DNA from: Nocardia blacklockiae
GTDB lineage: Bacteria; Actinomycetota; Actinomycetes; Mycobacteriales; Mycobacteriaceae
Length of the DNA: 64,000 nt
Assembly: GCF_015477355.1 (NCBI RefSeq)
Contig: NZ_JADLRJ010000006.1
Location: 124,001-188,000 of the forward strand
Direction of reading: 5' to 3'
Part shown: positions 26,076 through 36,880 of the stretch, in pieces
Layout: the number at the start of each line of letters is the position of its first letter
Numbering within the stretch: the first letter of the stretch is position 1
The notes under the pieces: generated by a model
Told to the model about the DNA's origin: nothing
Databases searched by the model: none
Seen by the model: only the letters and a program-made list of their open reading frames with translations
Translations under genes and position numbers: made by a program

Positions 26076-28565
26076 TCACTCGCCGGCGGGCAGATCGATC
26101 ACCATGGTGAGCCCGCCGCCGGGGGTCGGCTCGGCGTGCACCGTGCCGGCCATCGCCTCGACGAAACCGCGGACCACCGACAGGCCCAGGCCGACGCCGG
26201 TGGAGTTGTCGCGGTCGCCGAGTCGCTGGAACGGTTCGAACATCTGGTCTTCCATGCCCGTGGGCACTCCGGGACCGTAGTCCACCACGGTGATCGACAC
26301 GCGGTGGCCGGTGTGTTCCGCGGTGACACGCACGGGTGTGTCGCGCGGGGCGTAGCGCAGCGCGTTGTCGATCAGGTTGGCCAGCACCCGTTCCAGCAGT
26401 CCGCTGTCGGCGCGCACCGCCACGTCGCCGACCTCGACCTTGACGCGTTCGACCACGGCCTGCCGCAGGCCGCGGGTGCCCATCCCGACGCTCACCACCG
26501 CGCGATTGACCACTTCCTCCAGGTACACCCGCTTCAGCTGCGGCCGCACCACGCCGACGGCCAGGCGTGAGGAGTCGAGCAGATTGCCGACCAGGCTGGT
26601 CAATTGGTCGGTGGATTCCTCGATGGTCTCCAGCAGTTCGGCGGTGTCCTCGGGCGAGAATTCGACGTCGTCGCTGCGCAGGCTCGAGACCGCGGCCTTG
26701 GCGGCGGCGAGCGGGGTGCGCAGGTCGTGGCTGACCGCGGACAGCAGCGCGCGGCGCAACCGGTCGGCCTCGAGGACGCTGGCCGCGGCTTGCGCCTCGT
26801 CGGCGAGGCGGCGGCGCTGCTGCATCCCGGCGGCCTGGTTCGCGACCGCGCCCAGCACGAGACGTTCGCCGGAGGTGAGCGAGCGGCCGGTGAGCAGCAG
26901 CCAGTGCGTGTCGTCGCCGGCCTCGATCGCGACGTCGGCGTCGGCGACCCGGCGCGGCGGATCGTCGCCCACGCAGGCGATCACCTCGTCGTCGGTGGCG
27001 AAGCTGACGGCGCGCTGCCCGAAGGTCTCACGCGCGCGTTCGAGCAGATCGTGCAGGTCGGCGCCGTGCAGCACGGCGCCGGCGAACATGGTCAGCAATT
27101 CGGCCTGCTGCGACGCCCGGCGCGCCTCCCAGCGCCGGGTGGCCGACACGTCCACCAGGACCGCGACCGCCACCGCGACCATCAGCATCACCACGATGGT
27201 GAGGAAGTTGTTCAGCTCGGCGATGGTGAGGCTGTGGCGCGGGGAGACGAAGAAGTAGTTGAGCAGCAGTCCGCCCAGCAGCGCCGACAGCGCGGCCGGG
27301 GCGACGCCGCCCAGCAGCGACACCGCGATCACGCCGACGAAGTACAGCGCGCTCTCGCCCGCCAGCTCCAGGTGGTGGTCCAGCCAGAACGCGCACACGG
27401 CGGTGATCAGCGACGGCACCAGCACCGCGGCCGTCCAGGACGACAGCTTGCGTTGCCGGGGCGTCACCGACGACCAGCGGAAACCGCGTTTGGACTCCTC
27501 GTGGGTGACCATGTGTACATCGATCTTCCCCGACAGCTGCACGACGGTCGAGCCGATGCCCTCGTCGAGGATGCGCGCCCAGCGCGACCGCCGCGAGGTG
27601 CCCAGCACCAGCTGGGTGGCGTTGACCTGCCGGGCGAAGTCCAGCAGCGCGACCGGCACGTCCTCGCCGGTCACGGTGTGCAGCTCGGCGCCGAGGCTGT
27701 CGGCCAAATCCCGCAGCCGCGCGAGCCGCTGGGTGGACACCCCGGCCAGACCGTCGCCGCGCACCACGTGCACCGCGATCAGATCGGCGCTGGACTTGCT
27801 CGCGATGCGCCCCGCCCGCCGCACCACGGTCTCCGATTCCGGTCCGCCGGTGACCGCGACGACGACGCGCTCGCGGGCCTCCCAGGTGTCGGTGATGCGG
27901 TGGTCGTCGCGGTACTTGGCGAGCGCGGCGTCGACCTGGTCGGCCAGCCACAGCAGCGCCAATTCCCGTAGCGCCGTGAGGTTTCCGGGCCGGAAGTAGT
28001 TGCGCAGCGCCGCGTCGACCCGTTCGGCGGCGTAGACGTTGCCGTGCGACATCCGCCGCCGCAGCGCCTCGGGGGTGATGTCGACCAGTTCGATCTGCTC
28101 GGCCCCGCGCACCACCCGGTCGGGCACGGTCTCGCGCTGCACCACGCCGGTGATCTGCTGGACGACGTCGTTGAGGCTTTCCAGGTGCTGCACGTTGACC
28201 GTGGAGATGACGTCGATGCCCGCGTCGAGCAGTTCGTGCACGTCCTGCCAGCGCTTCTCGTTCCGGGATCCGGGCACGTTGGTGTGGGCGAGTTCGTCGA
28301 CCAGCACCACGGCGGGCCGCCGCCGCAGCACCGCCGCCACATCCAGTTCGGGCAGCGAGGTGCCGCGATATTCGATCAGCTTCGGCGGGATCCGCTCGAT
28401 GCCCTCGAGCAGTTCCGCGGTCTTCTTGCGGCCGTGCGTCTCCACCACGGCGGCGACCACGTCGCGCCCGCGTTCCAGGCGCCGGTGTGCCTCGCCGAGC
28501 ATCGCGTACGTCTTGCCCACGCCGGGGGCGGCCCCGAGGTAGATGCGTAGCCGGCCGCGCTTCAC
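26076..28565 (-). CDS. kdpD: Sensor histidine kinase KdpD
   Basis: An 829-aa KdpD. The N-terminal KdpD domain (about 1-210) has a P-loop GAAPGVGKTYAML and VLVDELAHTNVPGSRN. A Usp-like domain follows (about 235-360, VVVAVTGGPESETVVRRAG). Four membrane helices lie at about 390-500, then a GAF-like region and the kinase core with HisKA AVSHDLRTPLAAAKAAV and the ATPase motif GVGLGLSVVRGFVEAM. GTG start 28565 overlaps the stop of a 49-aa membrane-protein gene (GTGA). In-frame sequence further upstream, to 28772, overlaps that gene and is rejected. Confidence 0.96.
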   Translation of the reverse strand: MKRGRLRIYLGAAPGVGKTYAMLGEAHRRLERGRDVVAAVVETHGRKKTAELLEGIERIPPKLIEYRGTSLPELDVAAVLRRRPAVVLVDELAHTNVPGSRNEKRWQDVHELLDAGIDVISTVNVQHLESLNDVVQQITGVVQRETVPDRVVRGAEQIELVDITPEALRRRMSHGNVYAAERVDAALRNYFRPGNLTALRELALLWLADQVDAALAKYRDDHRITDTWEARERVVVAVTGGPESETVVRRAGRIASKSSADLIAVHVVRGDGLAGVSTQRLARLRDLADSLGAELHTVTGEDVPVALLDFARQVNATQLVLGTSRRSRWARILDEGIGSTVVQLSGKIDVHMVTHEESKRGFRWSSVTPRQRKLSSWTAAVLVPSLITAVCAFWLDHHLELAGESALYFVGVIAVSLLGGVAPAALSALLGGLLLNYFFVSPRHSLTIAELNNFLTIVVMLMVAVAVAVLVDVSATRRWEARRASQQAELLTMFAGAVLHGADLHDLLERARETFGQRAVSFATDDEVIACVGDDPPRRVADADVAIEAGDDTHWLLLTGRSLTSGERLVLGAVANQAAGMQQRRRLADEAQAAASVLEADRLRRALLSAVSHDLRTPLAAAKAAVSSLRSDDVEFSPEDTAELLETIEESTDQLTSLVGNLLDSSRLAVGVVRPQLKRVYLEEVVNRAVVSVGMGTRGLRQAVVERVKVEVGDVAVRADSGLLERVLANLIDNALRYAPRDTPVRVTAEHTGHRVSITVVDYGPGVPTGMEDQMFEPFQRLGDRDNSTGVGLGLSVVRGFVEAMAGTVHAEPTPGGGLTMVIDLPAGE

Positions 28566-28711
28566 TCGTCCATCATGGCGCGGGTGGCGGTGCGCCTGCC
28601 GCGCGCCACGCGCGCTCGGGCCGGCGTGCCGGTGGCGGCGAGTGTCCGCAGGCCCAGCGCGCAGAGCAGGTAGCCGAGGAGCACCGAGGCGGTGACCGCG
28701 AGGTCCGGCAC
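28562..28711 (-). CDS. Small membrane protein preceding kdpD
   Basis: A 49-aa protein with one hydrophobic helix (DLAVTASVLLGYLLCALGLR) and a strongly basic tail (ARARVARGRRTATRAMMDE). GTG start 28711 has TAGGAG six nt upstream. Its TGA overlaps the GTG start of kdpD (GAGTGA), so translation is coupled. It is too short and too unlike KdpF to be called that; KdpF is found on the other strand. It may be a small partner of KdpD or only a leader peptide. The strong ribosome-binding site and overlap make it likely real. Confidence 0.65.
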   Translation of the reverse strand: MPDLAVTASVLLGYLLCALGLRTLAATGTPARARVARGRRTATRAMMDE

Positions 28712-28816
28712 TGTCTTCTCCTAACCGTGGGTTCGATGCGGCCGGGTCTTCGTCCGCGGCCGAGCACACCACTGTCTACCGGCCGGAGTCGCTCGGGCGG
28801 TGCTCTTTACGGCTTC

Positions 28817-28918
28817 TTGACGGTCGATCGTCCGACCTTGACGGCATCCGAGCAGGCCGCCAGGGCGCGCGTAAGCGCGGCGTCAATCCGGGGCCTCGAA
28901 GCGCAAAGAACACGTCAA
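28817..28918. promoter_or_regulatory. Four TTGACG motifs in the divergent kdp control region
   Basis: TTGACGG occurs twice on the plus strand (28817-28823 and 28838-28844, 21 bp apart), and TTGACG occurs twice on the minus strand (28881-28886 and 28913-28918, 32 bp apart). The spacings are near two and three helical turns. They could be KdpE sites or -35 elements; no matching -10 is evident at normal spacing. Inference only. Confidence 0.35.
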
Positions 28919-29002
28919 CGATCTCGAAAACGGCCCCGCCGAGCGCTGTACTCGCTTCGGCGCACCTGCGGGTGCGCTGCTGTCCAGGAGAGGTTGTCCC
29001 AC

Positions 29003-29086
29003 ATGTCTGTCGTGGTGTTCACGCTGCTGACCGTGGCGGTGTTCGCGCTGCTCGGTCTGATCCAACGGGGAGTCGAGCGGCTGTGA
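29003..29086 (+). CDS. 27-aa membrane peptide upstream of kdpF
   Basis: A tiny protein with a single hydrophobic helix, beginning MSVVVFTLLTVAVFALLGLI and ending in a charged tail (QRGVERL). AGGAGAGG precedes the ATG. Its TGA overlaps the GTG of kdpF (CTGTGA). It resembles KdpF in size and topology but lacks the C-terminal FPERF end. It may be an extra small subunit of the Kdp complex. Similar short genes exist in other actinobacterial kdp operons as far as I recall, usually unannotated. Confidence 0.7.
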   Translation: MSVVVFTLLTVAVFALLGLIQRGVERL

Positions 29087-29169
29087 CGCAGAATATCGTC
29101 GGTTTGCTGCTCGCCCTCGGTGTCGCGGTGTATGTCGTTGCGGCACTGCTGTTTCCGGAGAGGTTCTAG
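29083..29169 (+). CDS. kdpF: K+-transporting ATPase subunit KdpF
   Basis: A 28-aa single-helix subunit that stabilises the KdpABC complex. It reads TQNIVGLLLALGVAVYVVAA and ends LLFPERF, the KdpF hallmark. GTG start at 29083 overlaps the upstream peptide stop. kdpA begins immediately after the TAG. It is too short for many gene callers. Confidence 0.92.
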   Translation: MTQNIVGLLLALGVAVYVVAALLFPERF

Positions 29170-30842
29170 GTGAACGCGACCACCGCGGGGATACTCTTCG
29201 TCGTCTCCCTGATCATCGCGCTCGCCGTGGTGCACGTCCCGCTCGGCGACTACATGTACCGGGTGTACTCGGGCGCGAAGCACTCCCGGCTCGAACGCGG
29301 CGTCTACAAGCTGATCGGCGTCGAACCGGGCGTGGAGCAGAGCTGGGGCGTGTACGCCCGCAGTGTGCTGGCGTTCTCGGCGATCGGCGTGCTGTTCCTG
29401 TTCTTCCTGCAACTGGCGCAGGGACACCTGCCGTGGCACCTGAGCGATCCGGGCACCGAGATGACCGGCGGGCTGGCCTGGAACACCGCGATCAGCTTCG
29501 TCACGAATACGAACTGGCAGAACTACGCCGGTGAGTCCACGCTCGGGCACACCGTGCAGATGGCCGGGCTGGCGGTGCAGAACTTCGTATCCGCCGCCGT
29601 CGGCATGGCCGTGGCCGTCGCGCTGGTCCGCGGTTTCGCGCGCCGCGACACGGCCGATCTGGGCAACTTCTGGGTGGATCTGGTGAGGGGAACCATCCGG
29701 ATCCTGCTGCCGATCGCGTTCGTGTTCGCGATCGTGTTCGTCGCCGCGGGCATGATCCAGAACTTCCACGTCTACGACCAGGTCGCGCAGACCGTGGCGG
29801 GCACCGGATCGCAGACCCTGCCGGGTGGTCCGGTCGCGAGCCAGGAAGTGATCAAGGAGCTGGGCACCAACGGCGGCGGCTTCTTCAACGTGAATGCCGC
29901 GCACCCGTTCGAGAACCCCACCGGGTGGACGAACTGGCTGGAGATCTTCCTGATCCTGCTGATCGCCTTCTCGCTGCCGCGCACCTTCGGCCGCCTCATC
30001 GGCAGCCCGAAGCAGGGGTACGCCATCACGGCCGTGATGGCCACGCTCGCGCTCGTCAGCGTGGCGCTGACCAACCTGTTCCAGCTGCTGCACCACGGCA
30101 CCGTGCCCACCGCCGTCGGCTCGGCCGTGGCCGACGTCGAGACGCGGTTCGGGGTGTCGCAGTCGGCGACCTACGCCGCGGCCACCACGCTCACCTCGAC
30201 CGGTGCGGTCGACTCGGCGCACGACTCCTACACCAGCCTGGGCGGATTGTGGCCGCTGTTCAACATGCAGCTGGGCGAGGTCGCGCCCGGCGGCGTGGGC
30301 TCGGGCCTGTACGGCATGCTGATTCTGGCGGTGATCACGGTGTTCGTCGCGGGCCTGATGGTCGGGCGCACACCGGAATACCTCGGCAAGAAGATCACTC
30401 CGCGCGAAATCAAGCTGGCCGCATCGTATTTCCTGGTGAGCCCGCTGATCGTGTTGGTGGGCACCGCCTTCGCCATGGCCATGCCGGGCCAGCGCGCGAG
30501 CATGGCCAACACCGGGCCGCACGGACTGACCGAGGTGCTGTACGCCTTCGCCTCGGCCGCCAACAACAACGGCTCGGCCTTCGCGGGCCTGTCGGGCAAC
30601 ACCGACTGGTACAACACGGCGCTGGGTTTGGCCATGGTGTTCGGCCGGTTCGTCCCGATCATTCTCGCCCTCGCGCTGGCCGGATCGCTGGCGGCACAAG
30701 GACATACCCCCGAGTCGATCGGCACGCTGCCGACGCACCGGCCGCAGTTCGTCGGCATGGTCGTCGGCGTGACGCTGATTCTGGTCGCACTCACCTTCCT
30801 GCCCGCGCTGGCGCTCGGGCCGCTCGCCGAAGGAATCCATTC

Positions 30843-30846
<4 letters not shown>
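29170..30846 (+). CDS. kdpA: K+-transporting ATPase channel-like subunit KdpA
   Basis: A 558-aa polytopic subunit (about ten helices) related to K+ channels; it binds and passes K+ during Kdp-ATPase transport. Selectivity-filter loops are visible as [33 protein letters not shown] and [18 protein letters not shown] start at 29170, directly after kdpF with GGAGAGG upstream. Its TGA overlaps the kdpB ATG (ATGA). Complete. Confidence 0.97.
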
Positions 30847-32993
<2,147 letters not shown>

Positions 32994-32994
32994 T

Positions 32995-33903
32995 ATGCCT
33001 ACCTTCTCGATGCGGAAGACCACCTGGATCCGCCAGCACCTGGCCGCCCTGCGGGCCCTGCTGGTCCTCACGGTGATCACCGGAATCGCTTATCCCGTCG
33101 CGGTTTTCGTGGTCGCGCAAGTACCGGGCCTGCACGATAAGGCGGAGGGCTCGCTGCTCGAGCGGGACGGCGGCATCGTCGGCTCGTCGCTCATCGGGCA
33201 GGCGTTCACCGACGGCAACGGCAACGCCCTGCCCCAGTACTTCCAGAGCCGCCCTTCGTCATCGGGCAAAGGCGACGGCTACGACCCCACCGCCACCAGC
33301 TTCACCAACCTCGGCCCCGAAAGCATCGTCGACACCCTCGCCGCCGACCCCGACGACGCGAAACAGAGCCTGTTGACCCAGGTCTGCGCGCGCAGCAAGG
33401 CGATCGGCGAACGCGAGGGCGTCGACGGTGCCCGCCCGTACTGCACACCCTCCGGCGTCGGCGCGGTCCTGGCGGTCTTCGGCCCCCGCGACGCGCAGGG
33501 CACGGTCCCCACCCCCAGCCGCGTAGTCAGCGTGAACGAACCCTGCCCCACCACCCCGTTCCTCACCACCTACCGAGGCGTCCACGTCGACTGCGCCACC
33601 CCCGGCGACGACTACACCCCCGCCCTCACCCTCCCTGTCCGCGGCAACGCCCCCGCCGACCCACCGGTCCCCCCGGACGCCGTAGTAACCTCCGCCTCCG
33701 GCCTCGACCCCGACATCTCCCCGTCCTACGCCACCCTCCAAATCCCCCGAATAGCCAAGTCCCGCAACATCCCCGAAGAAGAAGTCCACACCCTCGTCAC
33801 CACCCACACCGCCAACCGCACCCTCGGCTTCCTCGGCGAGCCCCGAGTAAACGTCCTCGAACTGAACCTGGATCTGGACCGAAAGTACCCGGTCAAGGGA
33901 TAG
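32995..33903 (+). CDS. kdpC: K+-transporting ATPase subunit KdpC with an extra domain
   Basis: A 302-aa KdpC, against the usual about 190-210. The N-terminal helix (about 18-42, LRALLVLTVITGIAYPVAVF) and conserved blocks (GSSLIGQAFTDGNG, YFQSRPSSSGKGDGYDPTA, SASGLDPDISPSYATLQIPR, GFLGEPRVNVLELNLDLD) are intact. Between about residues 113 and 226 lies an insertion with four cysteines (C131, C150, C184, C200), on the side of the membrane expected to be extracytoplasmic. It could form disulfides. The in-frame ATG at residue 6 is an alternative start. A strong terminator follows. Confidence 0.95.
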   Translation: MPTFSMRKTTWIRQHLAALRALLVLTVITGIAYPVAVFVVAQVPGLHDKAEGSLLERDGGIVGSSLIGQAFTDGNGNALPQYFQSRPSSSGKGDGYDPTATSFTNLGPESIVDTLAADPDDAKQSLLTQVCARSKAIGEREGVDGARPYCTPSGVGAVLAVFGPRDAQGTVPTPSRVVSVNEPCPTTPFLTTYRGVHVDCATPGDDYTPALTLPVRGNAPADPPVPPDAVVTSASGLDPDISPSYATLQIPRIAKSRNIPEEEVHTLVTTHTANRTLGFLGEPRVNVLELNLDLDRKYPVKG

Positions 33904-33919
33904 AACCGGGGCGTGCCGA

Positions 33920-33946
33920 GCCGCCCTCGCGATACGCGAGGGCGGC
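33920..33946. terminator. Terminator of the kdpFABC operon
   Basis: A 12-bp perfect stem (GCCGCCCTCGCG at 33920-33931, complement at 33935-33946) with a 3-nt loop, 16 bp after kdpC and abutting the stop of the convergent TetR gene. It is followed by TTCACG rather than a T-run. Probably bidirectional. Confidence 0.8.
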
Positions 33947-33947
33947 T

Positions 33948-34562
33948 TCACGTTGTGTTCAGGGGGTTTCGGGTGTGGAGGGCGGGGGCTATCCAGGTGG
34001 TGAGGTAGGTGCGGAGGGTGGGGCCTTGGCGTGGGGGGCGGCCGGGGTCGATGACGAAGGATTGGACTGTGCGGAGCATATGTTCTACCAGGCCGTCGAG
34101 GTCTGGTTCGGTGAGGCCGGCGGCGGACCAGTCGACGGGGAGGCGGCGGAGGATCGAGCGGCCGAAGGCCAGGGCCGTGTCGGAGGTGACGCCGGCGGAG
34201 GAGGCGCCGGGGCGGCCGGGGTTGAGGAGGAGGCCGAGGTATTTGTCGTGGGGGAGGCGTTCGAGGGTGTAGGCGATGCTTTCGACGACCGCGGTGGCGG
34301 GGTCGTGGATGGCGGCCAGGTGTTCGGCGAGGACGTCGAGGAAGTGGCCGGTGTGTGCGACGGCCGTCGCGGTCAGCAGGGCCTCGGCGCTGGGGAAGTA
34401 GCGGTACACGGTCTGGCGGGTGACGCCGAGATCGCGCGCGACCTCCGCGATCGTGAAGTCGCCGCCGGAACGATCGATCGCCGTGGTCGCCGCGGCCAGA
34501 ATCCGGGCGATGGCCTCCTCGTCGTCGGCGGGGGCCGCCCCGGACCATCCATGCGTGCGCAC
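33948..34562 (-). CDS. TetR-family transcriptional regulator
   Basis: A 204-aa regulator with an N-terminal helix-turn-helix (about 35-65, FTIAEVARDLGVTRQTVYRY) and a variable ligand-binding C-terminal domain. GTG start 34562, with AAGGGGTGAG upstream. It is divergent from an F420-type oxidoreductase gene, and an 11-bp-arm palindrome between them is a likely operator. The inducer is unknown. It ends against the kdp terminator. Confidence 0.9.
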   Translation of the reverse strand: MRTHGWSGAAPADDEEAIARILAAATTAIDRSGGDFTIAEVARDLGVTRQTVYRYFPSAEALLTATAVAHTGHFLDVLAEHLAAIHDPATAVVESIAYTLERLPHDKYLGLLLNPGRPGASSAGVTSDTALAFGRSILRRLPVDWSAAGLTEPDLDGLVEHMLRTVQSFVIDPGRPPRQGPTLRTYLTTWIAPALHTRNPLNTT

Positions 34563-34575
34563 CGCTCACCCCTTC

Positions 34576-34619
34576 GCCTGCACCGGTCACGGCAGACGCC
34601 TGTGCCGGTCACGGCAGAC
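34576..34619. repeat. Tandem 22-bp direct repeat
   Basis: Two contiguous copies, 34576-34597 and 34598-34619, identical except at two adjacent positions (CA versus TG); core CCGGTCACGGCAGAC. They lie just upstream of the TetR gene start. A recent slippage duplication or paired binding sites. Confidence 0.6.
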
Positions 34620-34651
34620 ATTACCGCTCAGCGGTCGATGTCGCCGGAAAC

Positions 34652-34685
34652 CCGACCATACACATGGAAGTAGCTGTATGGTCGG
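34652..34685. promoter_or_regulatory. Palindromic operator for the divergent TetR/F420-oxidoreductase pair
   Basis: Perfect 11-bp arms CCGACCATACA and TGTATGGTCGG separated by 12 bp, 29 bp before the oxidoreductase ATG. Position, length and symmetry fit a TetR operator. Assignment to the adjacent TetR is inference. Confidence 0.6.
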
Positions 34686-34713
34686 CTGCGACCTGCCCGG
34701 AGGAAGGGAGCCC

Positions 34714-35211
34714 ATGACCGCCACGACGCCACCGCGCCCCAAACAACTCGATTCGCCGATCCTGCCGAAGATCTTCAAATACGCGGGCAGAGCACAGGTT
34801 TGGGTCTACCGCCGCACCGGCGGACGCATCGGCGGCAAGTGGCGCATCGGCGCCGGGTTCCGCAAGCCCGTGCCGACGCTGCTGCTGGAGCACCGCGGCC
34901 GCAAATCGGGCACTGTCTACACCGTGCCGCTGCTCTATATCGCCGACGGCGACGACATCGTCATCGTCGCGTCGCAGGGCGGGCTGGCCAAGCACCCGCA
35001 GTGGTACCGCAACCTGCGCGCCCATCCCGACACCCACATCCAGATCGGCCGCGACCGTCGTGCCGTGCACGCGGTGACGGCCGACCCGCAGCAGCGCGCC
35101 CGCCTGTGGCCGCTGCTGCTCGAGGCCTACGCCGATTTCGAGACCTACCAGGCCTGGACCGAACGGGAGATCCCGGTCGTCATCCTGCGGCCGGGCCACG
35201 CCACCGCCTGA
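34714..35211 (+). CDS. Deazaflavin (F420)-dependent nitroreductase-family protein
   Basis: A 165-aa protein of the DDN-like split-barrel family. Its core LLLEHRGRKSGTVYTVPLLY and IVIVASQGGLAKHPQWYRNL are the signature segments that bind F420 in the Ddn/FDOR-B group. It ends with REIPVVILRPG. Substrates of such proteins range from quinones to nitroimidazoles; this one's is unknown. ATG at 34714 after GGAGGAAGGGAG. Under probable control of the divergent TetR. Confidence 0.9.
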   Translation: MTATTPPRPKQLDSPILPKIFKYAGRAQVWVYRRTGGRIGGKWRIGAGFRKPVPTLLLEHRGRKSGTVYTVPLLYIADGDDIVIVASQGGLAKHPQWYRNLRAHPDTHIQIGRDRRAVHAVTADPQQRARLWPLLLEAYADFETYQAWTEREIPVVILRPGHATA

Positions 35212-35284
35212 GAGCCGCGATCCGGCCCGCGTCGGGATCCGTTCCGCGTGAGACGAACTCGCGGGGACGGGTATCGACCGACAC

Positions 35285-36631
35285 CTACATCGGGAAGCAG
35301 CGGTTGAAAGCGAACATCAGTCGCGGTGACCCGTGCACCCGGATCCGCCCGAGCAGCAGCGCGCCGGGCAGCACCGACTTCTTGCCCAGCAGGCGCAGCC
35401 AGGTGCGGGAGTCCGCGGTGACCCGGAGATCGGGGTCGCCCTGGTGGCCGTCCGAAATCTCCAATGTCCGGTCCCGGATGGTGACGGTGATCCGGCGCTG
35501 CTCGGCCCCGGTGAAGGTGAAGTGGTAGGTGGCGTCCAGGCCGCGCGACCGTTCGCGCTGGAACAGCAGCGGCAGCCCGGCCACGAAGCGCCCGATGCTG
35601 GTGGGCCGCAGCCCGCGCCCGACCAGCTTGGTGCGTTTGGCCGGGAAGCGTTGCGCCACATACTGTTCGGCGTCCGAGCCGCGCACGACGAAGACGGTTT
35701 CCGCCTTGTTCTGCAACGGCCGCACCACCTGCTCGAGATGGTTCCGGCGGTTGTCGAGGTAGGTGCCGATCACGTCCTCGCCCGCGGGGCAGACCGACAT
35801 GCAGTAGGCCGCTTTGTAATTCGCGCCGAACGACAGGCTCTGCCACATCGAGGCCGTCTCGTCGTCGCTGACCCGGGACCGGTAGTCCGCGGCATTGCGG
35901 CTTTCGGCGACCTGCTCCACCCACTCGCCGAAATTGCCCAGGAACTCGCGGTAGTTGTGGGTGTAGCAGGCGGAGAAGTCGAAGTAGCCGTCCGGGGAGA
36001 TGGCCCCGGTCGGGCAGGCCGCCACGCACAGCTTGCACTCCAGGCAGGGATCGAAGGCGATCGGCCGGGAGTACTCGCTGACCTCGGCATCCATCAGGAC
36101 GGTGCCGAGCAGCACGAAGTTGCCGTACTTCGGGTGAATCACGTTGCGGTGGATGCCCATCTTGCCCAGGCCCGCCGCCACGGCCACCGGTTTGTGCGAG
36201 ACGACCCAGATCCGGTCCGGGAAGCGGTCCATCTCCATCGGGAACCCGACCGCCGGATTCACCGCCCGCACACCGCGCTCCTGCAGCACCGAGACGATGC
36301 GGCGCGCCACGTCGTTGGTGTCGTCGGCGCCGTGGTGGAACTCCAGATTCGCCACCGACCGCGCCGGGCTGCGGATGTTGTCGCGATTGAGCCGGCACAC
36401 GAAGCTGAGCAGGGCGCGCGTGCCGGGCAGCGCGGCCTCGACCTCGGCGCGTTCCGCCGCCAGCTCCGGACGCTCGATCTCGACGAAGCCCACGTCGTCG
36501 GCCCCGGCCGCGCGGGCCACCTCGCGCAGCCAGTCCGCGTCCAGTGGTGCGGCCGGGCGGCCGGGCACGGTCGGGCGCTCGCGCACCCGCAGGACGGTGG
36601 GGTGCTCGTCGAGCTTCTTCCGTTCGACCAT
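35285..36631 (-). CDS. 4Fe-4S ferredoxin-type protein fused to an SCP2 sterol-binding-like domain
   Basis: A 448-aa two-part protein. Residues about 1-290 resemble QueG/reductive-dehalogenase-like Fe-S proteins: LECKLCVAACPTGAISPDGY supplies one cluster ligand set, and KAAYCMSVCPAGEDVIG the second. Residues about 335-448 resemble an SCP2-type lipid-binding domain (YHFTFTGAEQRRITVTIRD, DPDLRVTADSRTWLRLL). Fusion suggests electron transfer to or from a lipid-like substrate. ATG 36631 has AGGTG upstream. It is divergent from a cytochrome P450 gene, about 250 bp away. Specific substrate unknown. Confidence 0.82.
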   Translation of the reverse strand: MVERKKLDEHPTVLRVRERPTVPGRPAAPLDADWLREVARAAGADDVGFVEIERPELAAERAEVEAALPGTRALLSFVCRLNRDNIRSPARSVANLEFHHGADDTNDVARRIVSVLQERGVRAVNPAVGFPMEMDRFPDRIWVVSHKPVAVAAGLGKMGIHRNVIHPKYGNFVLLGTVLMDAEVSEYSRPIAFDPCLECKLCVAACPTGAISPDGYFDFSACYTHNYREFLGNFGEWVEQVAESRNAADYRSRVSDDETASMWQSLSFGANYKAAYCMSVCPAGEDVIGTYLDNRRNHLEQVVRPLQNKAETVFVVRGSDAEQYVAQRFPAKRTKLVGRGLRPTSIGRFVAGLPLLFQRERSRGLDATYHFTFTGAEQRRITVTIRDRTLEISDGHQGDPDLRVTADSRTWLRLLGKKSVLPGALLLGRIRVHGSPRLMFAFNRCFPM

Positions 36632-36880
36632 CCGGCAACACCTGTTCGTCGACCACCTGCGCGTGCGGCCGCATCGTATCCCGCACCGCCGCACCCGCAT
36701 CGCGCTCTTCGCGAATCACGCGGGCCGACGGCGCATTTCGCCAAAGATACGTACCGGATGGTTGTGACCGTGTACACCTACATGACCGGCGGAGCCGATA
36801 GCGGAACGGAAACCGGGCGTCGGCCGGCAGTTCGCCCGCACTCCGCCGCAGGCTGTCCGACCGATGCCCCGGAGGCGACG

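Noticed and set aside
28573-28767. 64-aa reverse-strand frame upstream of kdpD
   Set aside because: It is Cys/Arg/Pro-rich and overlaps the better supported 49-aa membrane protein in another frame.
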